Of a stretch of 64,000 nucleotides of DNA, positions 55,301-64,000 are shown in pieces. Each line of letters begins with the position of its first letter. Position 1 is the stretch's first letter. Source of the DNA: Hydractinia symbiolongicarpus. Its lineage: Eukaryota > Cnidaria > Hydrozoa > Anthoathecata > Hydractiniidae. The DNA lies in NCBI RefSeq assembly GCF_029227915.1, contig NC_079878.1, positions 13,640,001-13,704,000 on the forward strand. Direction: 5' to 3'. The notes beneath the pieces are model-generated. The model did no database searches and was not told where the DNA came from. It was given only the letters and a program-made list of their open reading frames with translations. The translations under genes and the position numbers were made by a program.

Positions 55301-56995
55301 ATGAACATTTTGGCTATTACCGCCATGATTCTAGGCTTTATTGGCTGGTTTTTTCTTTGTATAAGTACTTCTACAAGACGTTGGAAAGAAGACATTGACT
55401 CTTACAGAGGAACAACAGTTTATATTGGCTTATGGCAAGCTTGCTTTGAATCTGAGGGAAAGGATTATGTAGGTTACCCTGAATTCGATATAACTTGTGA
55501 TAAAGATTTCCTGCGTCCTCATTTGGTAGAACCTCCGTGTAAGTGAACTCGTAAACTTTTTTTTGTTATGACTTAAAATTCCATGCGTCTGTGAATTTGT
55601 TTGTTGTAGCATGTCTTGACTTTGTCCTTGCACTATTCAATTGCTTTCTTTGAGTTAGGATGTTTGCCTCTTTAAAAAACCTTGTGTTAAAAAATAATTA
55701 AAAAAATAATTGGTTGGAGACACCTTGTTAACCATTAAAACCCTTTCTTTTTTGTGTAGCCTGGTTTAACTCTGTCCGTGCACTGATGTTGCTCTCTTGT
55801 ATTGGAACTGGATTTGGAATCTTTTTCTTCTTTGTGGCGATTATCACTGATAACAGCAAAAAAACTGGAAGCAAGTACTGGCCTTGTGCAGCCATCATAT
55901 TTTTTGGAGGTAAAAATATTATCCACGGTGTCCAAGGATTTTTAGCTACAAAAATGTCAGAAGAATCGAGGTCAACTTTGGAGTGGACACTATGATACTT
56001 CAATTTTATATAAATTTTTTTATGTATTTTATCTATAGTTTTACTGGTTTTTTTTCTTGTTATTTGCAGAAAAATTTAAGTTTTCGCGAAAATTATTTCA
56101 CGAAATTCGTTCACATTGTTGTAGGTGTGAAATAGATTTGTTTCCGCTCCACAGTAAATTAATATAAAGGCCAAGATACACTTGTATAATATCAGTAAAT
56201 ATATTCTATATTACACTATAATCTTTTTACAATATACTTATAATTTGTTAAAATTTCATTTAATTTCATAACATCGTTGCCACAACAACGCTGGCAGATA
56301 ATAGATCTATTGTCACGCAAAAAAAGGAACCAGATCACCAACGATATTATTAAAATCAAACTCGTTTGATTTTATTCAAGTATTATATCCATGCAGCAAA
56401 TTGTGAGGTTATGACGCACATATTGATATTATAAGGTATATTTCAGTGATGTTATACAAATGTATCAGGTCCTTTAAGCTTTTTTTATAACACCTGTAAG
56501 GGTATGCAAACATAGAATGTGTCCAAAACCTCGTTGCACGAAATTTTAATACGAGTAATATACCATTTTTTTCTGGAATATTTCCGTATATCGAACTGCT
56601 GCGTACTAATATTCTAATATCTTTAGTTTTTCTCTCCCCATGTTCTTTTTCTTTACCCAAAATGTGCCTGATCTTAAACCGATTTGTGCATCTTATGCGA
56701 GTTTAAGATGTGCTTGAAACATATTTTTATGTTTTTATTAGGTTTGTGTGCATTGATTGGCTTGTCGATCTTTACTGTGCACTCCAAGGCCACCGTACAG
56801 TTCGAATATGCTGGAAACACATTTTTTCCTCAATATTGGACCGAAGTCGCTGAAGAGGTTGTCGTGGTTGGCAATAAATTTAAAATTGAGTCGTGGTTAA
56901 GATGGTCTTATGGTATTGGATGGGGTGGTGTTGCTTTCACGTTTTTTTCTTTGATAACTGCAGTCCTGACGGATTTAACCACAAAAGTTTATTAA
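55301..56995 (+). CDS. Claudin/PMP22-superfamily four-transmembrane protein
   Basis: Exons 55301-55538, 55760-55909 and 56742-56995 join at phase 1 to 213 residues. Four hydrophobic helices: about 4-23 (AITAMILGFIGWFFLCIST), 85-106 (LMLLSCIGTGFGIFFFF), 115-140 (CAAIIFFGGLCALIGLSIF) and 190-206 (VAFTFFSLITAVL). The first extracellular loop carries the family signature: a Trp in RRWKED, then GLWQAC and a second cysteine in DITCDK. Such proteins form paracellular junction strands or act as accessory membrane subunits. Invertebrate members diverge too far to assign a subtype. ATG 55301 is chosen because it directly precedes helix 1; an in-frame ATG at 55265 lies before a possible acceptor. Reading through the exon 2 donor would give a truncated protein ending at 55995. 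Confidence 0.82.
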
Positions 56996-59016
56996 CTTTG
57001 TACGATATGGGAAGTTAATGCACGGTCTAAATAGTAAGACAATTTATAAACAATTAACCTTTATGTATAAAATTTCAGTCCAAGTTTGGCTAACTGCAAC
57101 CAGGCTTAAACCTTATATTTGTACAACCTTGGAGAAACAGTAAATTTTTTTGTCCGTAAAATTTACGGGAAAAAAACACTTTCAATTTTGACTTTGTTTG
57201 CGGATTTGAGGTGTTTTCTAATGTTACTAATTTTTGCGGCTGTCGATTTTTGCGCTTGTGTAAATGTGAAAAAATTCTGTTTAAAAAAAAAATGAAATTG
57301 ATGCCCGCGTAATATAAATATTTTTGACCCACGGTTTATCTACCTGCGAAAATTATTACCATTTAGGTCATTGGCTTGGTCCATCAGTCTTTTTAACAAC
57401 GCATAATGTTTACTAAAACACTTTTCTATCGTTTCGTAAGCCATGAACATTCTTATCTCAGGGAATGAGATGTTTTGAAAACTTGTTGTTTTTTGTAGAT
57501 ACATGTATTGTAACAGTAGTTTATTTTATTTTTGATTTCGAATCCAACTTTTTACCCAAATTCGAGTTCTTTCATGTTTTGATTAAACCTTTTTGTCTAT
57601 GGAAAGTTTGACATCAGTATATTACCACTTATTACATATTTGTGTGTGCATGGTTTAAAGACAGCTTTAAGACAAAAAGTTACACCTTATTCTACACGTC
57701 TTTTTTATAAGAAAAAATGTTTTTTAACTGAGGCTGAGTTTTAAAAATTGACAGGGATCTTGCTAATTTTAGGGGTATAAGACCTCCATAAGGAATACAC
57801 AGGTTCTTTAAAAAAAGACGTCTATTATTTTTATACATATATACTTGCTTCTTTTATTGTATTTATAAAAGTTATTTTCGATGACAGATCTTACACCACT
57901 GTTTTTGAGGCAAAGAAAGAGAAGTCGTGTGGAGTGTGGGTACAAGGTTGTGTAAAATGTATTTTAACGATAGGTGATAATCTTTTGTATGATTTTTTTG
58001 GTTTTAGCTATGTGAGATTGAAAGGATAATTTTCGCTAATTTTTCTAGAATAAATGTTTCTTTACACATTTTGGTCATTCTTTTTCTTTATCAGAGCATT
58101 TATGTAGGAAACCTCTTCCCCTTAAGTTTTTTATTTGAGTTATACCGACAAAACAAATAAAAAATTGGAATCATGTTGTATCCCGAAATATAACCTATCT
58201 GAAAAGAGGCCTGAAACCGAAAATGTCATCCATGAAAGTCCGCTGTTTAGAAAGAATTATGATTTGACCGTGGTTTTGGGTGCCGGTGACACGTCACGAG
58301 TAATTATTTTGAAGTAGTCTAAAAATATAAGGATAGAATTTTCTTATTAAAAATTCGTACTACTCTGTGCTATTCGTGCTATGTGCTTACAATACCTTGT
58401 ATTGAGGAACGCGTAACAAAAGATTGAAATCTGGGCCTGTAACCAGAAGCAATGGAGAGAACCGTTCGGATCATAATGCGGACGTTGTGGAATTGATTGA
58501 TTGCGTTTGGTCATTTCGAGAAGCCCTCTGCCGAAATATTGGGATCGTGGATCGTTTCTGCTATACTTTGGAAAGCAATTTCAGCACAGAAATTTTAAAG
58601 AAAATAAATTTTTTTTATAAATACGCGAAATAAATCCACGTTAAATTTAACATATTTAACCATATACCATTAAAACCACACCAAATTAACAACAAAATTC
58701 AAACGTTTCCACACTACAATATAGCTACAATATACTTCGTGTGTTTACGATGGATAATAAAGTAGGAAAATGATGTGCTTGTCTTTATAACTTGTTCTTT
58801 ATGGTGATCATTTTATATTTTTTTTAATAGTTTTAAACAGTCATATATTGCAATATTTCACTTTAAGAACATTCGTTGGCAGACTACGTATAGCTAAACC
58901 AAACTCTGTATAGCAGCTATACGGAGTATTACTCCGCATATAAACCACACTCCGTACGTCACAGACGTTCTCACTGTAACTTAGAAGTTACAAACTTAAG
59001 CTGGTCGGTTGGAAAA
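56996..59016. other. Intergenic region
   Basis: No supported gene in 2 kb. Small frames at 58135-58317 and 58424-58633 lack recognisable motifs. A weak relic of the CAACCTCGTTCCCAG family may lie at 57889-57954 (right end GGGTACAAGGTTGTG). Near 58905-58960, TCTGTATAGCAGCTATACGG and ACTCCGCATATAAACC form imperfect palindromes that might mark one end of the Harbinger element. Confidence 0.5.
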
Positions 59017-59509
59017 ATGGACGAAGAAGACGTGGATTACTTGTTAGTAGCAGTTTTGTTGAGAAGGAGACGAAGACGTGATGTAGAAAATAGAAAGAAG
59101 AGGTTTTGGGTTTGTGAAATATATCAGAAAAGAAGTACACATGGCTTCATTCCCTGGTTTAAGAATTACGGTTGGCAGACCGCGAGTATTATTTCAGGTT
59201 AGATGCTCTGTCATATATTTTGACTCACAAATAATTCTTAATAAATTCTTAATAAATTTTTGCTCAGGTCCTTTTGACTGTAGGTATTTGCGCTTGTCAC
59301 TAGGAAGACCGGAGCATCTTCTGAGTTCAGTTGGACCCTTAATAAAAAAGCAGGACACTCAGATGCGTAAGTCAATCAGTGCACAAGAGCTTCTTGTTCT
59401 GACATTACGATTTTTAGCTTCAGGAAAATCCCAACAATGGCTCAGCTTTTCATTCAGCATGGAGAAATGCACAATCAGTAATATAATTTCAGTGCTCCAC
59501 AATATATAA
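59017..59509 (+). pseudogene. PIF/Harbinger transposase, truncated and frameshifted
   Basis: The frame from 59017 starts MDEEDVDYLL, with an arginine run and RFWVCEIYQKR, as in Harbinger (HARBI1-like) nucleases. It then loses frame near 59140: a homologous ELRLADREYY continues in another frame after a stop. After a likely intron (acceptor near 59281) the frame continues YLRLSLGRPEHLLSSVGPLI, then LLVLTLRFLASG and ISNIISVL, the helix-turn-helix part. The DDE catalytic region that should follow is missing; the frame ends at 59509. Dead, non-autonomous. Confidence 0.8.
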
Positions 59510-60160
59510 TATGCTGTTAATATGCTGAGATTTTGTATCTCGTGTTGTGCCATGCACCTACTTTGAGGCGGCAATGCTACAAGTTCTTTTGGAATTTGTT
59601 TTCCAAACAGCTCCTCGATCGATTCTTCGCAGCGATTTTCTATTCTTGAATTAATTTTCTTCAATAAAGAAAGTTCTTCATCAGCAGATACAGAGTATTG
59701 TAGAATATCAATCTTTTTTTCTTAGGCAAAGGATTTGATACACGACCAGGAAAAACGTTGCTGGCAACAGACTCTGTTTCATTGTCAGCACTGTCATCAT
59801 CTTCAACAGAATTCAGTTGGGGACTCCAAGTATCACCTGCCAAAGCAGGTTCCTCTGGTGACACTATGTTGGTTTTCGTTTCGTTTCGTCTCACATATAC
59901 GGTTGGAAATATTTTTCCGCTTTTTTAACAGCCTCTCGCGAAGTTCCTGAACGTTGTGATTTTTTCAAATCATTTTTCTTTTTTAGGTAACGTTTCTTTA
60001 GATTACTGAAGGCAGACTTGACACGATCAACTAAATATAATATGTAATAGTATGAATACAAATTTTGTGAAATCAAAACACAAAAAATATCAGAAAATCT
60101 CACCATCTTCTAAAAAATCCAATTGCCCAACGACGTCATTCCTAGCGTTAATAATAACAT
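59510..60160 (-). pseudogene. Harbinger-associated Myb/MADF-like DNA-binding protein, decayed
   Basis: Harbinger elements carry a second gene for a Myb/SANT- or MADF-like protein that brings transposase to DNA. Here the minus strand encodes RNDVVGQLDFLED (to donor 60104), then after an intron VDRVKSAFSNLKKRYLKKK and EAVKKAEKYFQPYM (to about 59891). An acidic middle part (59894-59720) follows in a shifted frame, then a BESS-like end EELFGKQIPKELVALPP near 59600. Frames are broken between blocks. It converges on the transposase relic, as in complete Harbinger elements. Confidence 0.65.
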
Positions 60161-60178
60161 CACGTATAATAACATCAC

Positions 60179-60508
60179 ATGCCTTGTTATATAAACAGGG
60201 GTATTTCTGTTTCTTATACTCCTAGCATGCATTGTTATATAAACAGGGGTAGTTATGTTTCTTATACTCCTTGCATGCATTGTTATATAAACAGGGGTAG
60301 TTCTGTTTCTTATACTCCTAGCATGCCTTGTTATATAAACAGGGGTAGTTCTGTTTCTTATACTCCTTGCATGCCTTGTTATATAAACAGGGGTAGTTAT
60401 GTTTCTTATACTCCTTGCATGCATTGTTATATAAACAGGGGTAGTTCTGTTTCTTATACTCCTAGCATGCGTTGTTATATAAACAGGGGTAGTTCTGTTT
60501 CTTATACT
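60179..60508. repeat. 48-bp tandem array, seven copies
   Basis: The unit starts ATGCCTTGTTATATAAACAG and ends TCTTATACTCCTAGC; six full copies and a seventh missing its last bases. Units differ at only a few positions (MPC/MHC/MRC, ATT/AGT, S/C at the end). Because 48 is a multiple of three, both strands stay open through the array. Confidence 0.93.
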
Positions 60509-60519
60509 CTTATTGTCTT

Positions 60520-63382
60520 TGAAGTGATCGTTTATCAGCGTTTATCAGCGTCAAAATATCAAAAAAATTTGATTTTAAAACCCTGGATTTATACGCGTTT
60601 TTAGGTGTTTTAATAACAGGTACCAAAGTGATTCTCACTAGGCTTTAAATTTCAATGCTCCAATAATAACGCTCATAAACGCTGGTAAACCAACGGTGGG
60701 AATCGACCTTAACAGACGAAAGTTTGAAACTGTCAGGCACCAGAAAGTAAGTCAGCCTAGCTGGCTAAGTCAGCCTAGCCCAACTCACGATTTTAATTAC
60801 GTGATACATGTAACCTAAACGAACTTGATTTTTCTTGTCATTAAAATTCTTGAATCACATTTTCAACCATTAAAAAATTACGTAGCTAGAAATATGAAAA
60901 ATTTCTTGGATTTAAAATCGTTGAGCTTATGTTACTAGAACCAAGGTATTTTTCTCATTTGGCGATTTAACTTTACAGTATTTTGATATTCGCATTTCGT
61001 TAAGAAGTTTCGCAATGATTTTTTTGGACAAAAGAAAGACCGAAAATTTCAATACGACATTGGTTTGTCAATCCTCTTCAATTGTTAATCACAGCTTCAA
61101 ACTGCTGCGAAAGAGTGTTAACAAGAAGTTGCAAAATGTCCTTTTTTTAAAAATTGCTAAACACCGCTCTAAAGTCAGCATTGTCGCCCTGAAGCTGAAA
61201 ACTTCTAACAAAAAGTAATTCATTCAAAATAATTTGAAAACTCTCCGATATGTCTCTCCTTTGTTATATAATTATATATTTTCGATGATGGTTTATAATT
61301 ACAACAAAAACAGTGCGTAGATACTTCCAGTCCAGCATAAGTGCAACTGTAAAAATGCATAGTAATATATAAAAATATGAAACGAGTTCGACATCACTTC
61401 TGTCAAGCTGTTACGCATCTTCAGATAGGAAGTGCTGCAGTGCGCACATTTGGGTTGTTGATTTAAATAATCGCTGTTCTTTTTTTCACGTTTTATCCAC
61501 CTGCAAAAATACAGAAGTATATAAAAAATTAAAAATTTAACGATTATTAGAAATTTTGAAAGTGACTTTTCCACTTTTTCGACTTTTTTTTAAGAAAATT
61601 AATTACAATCACAATGGCTATCAATTTCTAATCATTTATGCAATTGCAACCCATTGCAAGTCAAGTGAACAAATGACAAAAAACGAGTACATAGCCATCA
61701 CCAATCTTTTGCTAAAATTGGCTGAAAATGGAAATAGTTAATCAACAACATATGAGAAAAAAAAGAGTTACGCTTTTCTTAAGAAAAGATTATAAAGACT
61801 TTTTCAAGACCAAACCAGTCTATAATTTATCCATGACTTCTGGGCTTTCTAGGACTTGCGGCCACCTTGTGACCCTCGCCCACTTAACCAGCTCACATAC
61901 CGTGCTGAGAATGTATTTGATCAATAGTGGTCGGAACTTCTCGCGTTCTTCTGTCGCACCAGTTGTTCGCCCTAAGTTCACATAAATCAAGCAAGGCAAA
62001 TTTGACACGAGAACAGAATATGTGATGATTACGAAGTCGTTCTATCTCAGTGAAATATGTATCCATCTCGTCCTATACACAAACAATACACATCAAATTT
62101 AAACTTAAAAGAAGGTACATCGTATATATAAAGATGAGAGATACATTAGTTGTAAAGGATAAACACAACAACGGCAACAATTATATCAAGCTGAGAAGTA
62201 GTGGTACTTGCTTCTTTTTTAAACAATTTCAAAATTCTAACCAGGCTGATTATTACTTTCATTCCTAAATTGTTCTAAACAACAGACCTATTGTTTCGTT
62301 AACCTAAAATCTCAGCCTGATATTCTTAAAAAGCATATCCTTATAAAATAAAGAACGTGTAATCCCATTCGTTCTGTTATACAATCGTCACAGATTCGAA
62401 TCAACATTCCATTAGCGATTTATTGGAACCTAATTGTAGTAAGTGTGAAATCCATAGTTGGAAGGGCGGTAATAATTTGAAATTGGTTAGGTCATGCTGA
62501 GGTGTTAAATAGGGGGCGGTTGGTGGGATAAAATTAAGTGCAAGATAATTTGAGCGATGGATGAACTTTTTGAAGTATAAAGGAAATAATTTCGTCTATA
62601 ATCCTTCAATCTTTTGATTTATGCATGATACTCCGTTTAACTTGTTCTTTATCTAGATTTTCGGTTGCAATTACATTTTCAGGTACCTAAGTGACCGTCC
62701 ACGTTTAAGAAATTTTGTCAAGCAGGGGAAGGTTAAGCATATAAAGAGGCCAAAAATTATATTATGTTAATATACACAAACTGCGTTAAAACGTAATTTC
62801 GGTTGACTTTTCCTTGGGGTGAAAATCATAACCCTTTTGTTACTGATAAAGTATGTTTTTTTTTCAATATGCACAAAGATTCTAAATGTTTTTTTTATGT
62901 ATTATAGCTAACAAAATGCTGAGCCTATCCTCGAACAGTTTATATTCAAAAACTAAGGTAATTCAGCTCTAAAGTCTTGCATATCAGGACGCTAAACAGT
63001 TAAAAACAAGTTTTGTTATAACATACACATTCTCAGCAGCTGTGCTTTTCAAAATACCGAAACTTTTCATTTCATGTTAATTTATTTTCACACCCGGATA
63101 AATAATAAAAATGTAATCGCAAAACAATTTCTTTTTTGTGTCAGCTAGAATGCCTTTGGCATACGTACGCTTTCGTTTGAAGGCGTTCTGTTAAATTATT
63201 TTTGTATACCTTACGGACGTTTAACTTCCTGCTACTTACTTATCCCCTTTATCTTATCGTCTAAAGATAACACTTTCTATAAAGGCTTTAAATGGATGTT
63301 ACAGGTAGAAAACCGTACAAGTATTTTTGTGTATAATAGATATTTTAATTTCGCATGAATTCAAATTTCAATCATATCCCCT
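60520..63382. other. Intergenic region without recognisable genes
   Basis: About 2.9 kb. Frames at 61015-61218, 61728-61985 and 62050-62268 show no known motif and have ordinary AT-rich composition. Short inverse words AAACGCTGGTAAACC (60675) and GTTTATCAGCGTTT (60530) flank the tandem array boundary and may be a transposon end. Nothing else seen. Confidence 0.5.
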
Positions 63383-63511
63383 TTAATAATTCCAATACAG
63401 ATTATTGCCAGCAACAAACTTGTCAGAAGTTTTGTCAAGCATGACTGAATAAGATTTGAACAATATTGGACTTAACTTTTCATTTATATTTTTATATTTC
63501 AATAATTTTAC

Positions 63512-63655
63512 CTTCTTTTGCATTTCATTTTCCAAATGAAAACCTATCGTGCGTAAAAGTTTACACAGACATTCTAGTTTCAATTCCAACTTCCGAGTGT
63601 TTTCTTTTTTTAAAAGTAACATAACGTAATCGTGCATCGCAAGTCCAGATATTAC
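63512..63655 (-). CDS. Probable exon of an eIF4G-like MIF4G domain
   Basis: On the minus strand, an acceptor (GTTTTAAG) before 63655 and a donor (AAG|GTAAAA) after 63512 bound 48 codons in phase 0. They contain AMHDYVMLLLKK and LECLCKLLRTIGFHLE, which match the eIF4G MIF4G block IMHDCV...LECLC.LL.TIGK.L. eIF4G scaffolds eIF4E, eIF4A and eIF3 in cap-dependent initiation. The frame is open beyond both splice sites (63383-63778), but those parts do not match. No neighbouring exon was recognised, so this may be one exon of a gene mostly outside the window or a decayed copy. Confidence 0.5.
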
Positions 63656-63778
63656 CTTAAAACAAAATAGTTTATATTTTAGAAGAGAATCAACGACAAG
63701 ATTAATAAAACATACCCTCAATATCTTAAACTCTCTGGTCACCTGCATTTTTCTAACTTTACCATTTTCATTTGACAA

Positions 63779-64000
63779 TCAATTTATATTTCAAAAGAAT
63801 ACTTTGAAATGTCACCAAGAATATCCGTTTAGGGTTTAGGGAAATTTTTGGATAACAAGATTAAATCGGTAATCACACTATACGCACATTTGTGAGTTTG
63901 GGATATCAAGAGGATTTCGGCCAAATGATTGTGTAGTGTCCAAGAGACTGGGAAAAAAGTTGGAGTCGCGTAAAGGTTGAAATATCGAGAATTGACTGTA
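63779..64000. other. Window end, nothing seen
   Basis: Short AT-rich stretch with no supported feature; upstream exons of the eIF4G-like gene, if real, could lie here or beyond. Confidence 0.5.

Noticed and set aside
55561-56003. Minus-strand frames opposite the claudin-like exons (55430-55633, 55728-56003)
   Set aside because: Antisense shadows of exons 1 and 2 without motifs or splice support.
60179-60604. 141-codon plus-strand frame with a 16-residue repeat, and its minus-strand shadow
   Set aside because: Open only because the 48-bp tandem unit is a multiple of three; no start context, intron or homology supports coding.
61820-62008. Minus frame with a compact, plausible-looking sequence (VKWARVTRWPQVLE)
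   Set aside because: Only 62 codons, no known motif and no neighbouring exon that could be joined.

Overview
This is animal nuclear DNA. It is AT-rich, genes are split into many short exons by GT-AG introns, and intergenic space is full of transposon debris. The gene set (Psmc2, mos, Mlf, Ube2t, a claudin-like four-helix protein) is metazoan. The expanded C48-peptidase, THAP, P2X7-like and NACHT-WD families, plus the cut-and-paste repeat families, suggest a cnidarian, possibly a medusozoan. That placement is inference; no sequence here proves the species.

Layout. 1.1-7.0 kb (+): a complete 13-exon gene for proteasome ATPase Rpt1 (Psmc2), with a dead LINE tail in intron 5. 7.9-9.0 kb (+): the oocyte MAPK-pathway kinase Mos in two exons. 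9.4-16.3 kb: no recognisable gene, two short inverted-repeat elements. 16.3-18.3 kb (+): a secreted 12-cysteine IGFBP-domain protein. 27.8-19.6 kb (-): a large STAND NTPase gene joining an SH2-like domain, an NWD-type N-terminal region, a NACHT ATPase and a WD40-like C-terminus. 35.5-30.6 kb (-): Mlf, six exons. 36-37.3 kb: a decayed LINE reverse transcriptase and a tRNA-derived SINE forming a perfect 64-bp inverted repeat. 43.1-38.7 kb (-): the Fanconi-pathway E2 enzyme Ube2t, six exons. 44-44.7 kb: a broken Ty3/gypsy integrase. 45.4-47.1 kb (+): a Ulp1/C48-type peptidase whose zinc-finger tail is cut off by a frameshift in an A9 run. 47-55 kb: repeats, a THAP fragment, a P2X7-like cysteine-rich exon and a LINE endonuclease fragment. 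55.3-57.0 kb (+): a claudin-like gene. 59-60.2 kb: a dead PIF/Harbinger element, followed by a 48-bp tandem array. 63.5 kb (-): one exon resembling the MIF4G domain of eIF4G.

The genes do not form an operon or pathway; this is an ordinary mixed-function chromosomal segment. The most unusual item is the SH2-NACHT-WD protein: intron phases and reading frame are continuous across 12 exons, and its SH2-like domain lacks the usual phosphotyrosine-binding arginine. The next most useful observations are two hAT-like non-autonomous elements with intact 8-bp target duplications, a probable GC-AG intron in the NACHT gene, and the homopolymer frameshift in the C48 gene.

Exon coordinates were read by eye from splice consensus, frame continuity and protein-family similarity. 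No alignment, transcript or database search was run.
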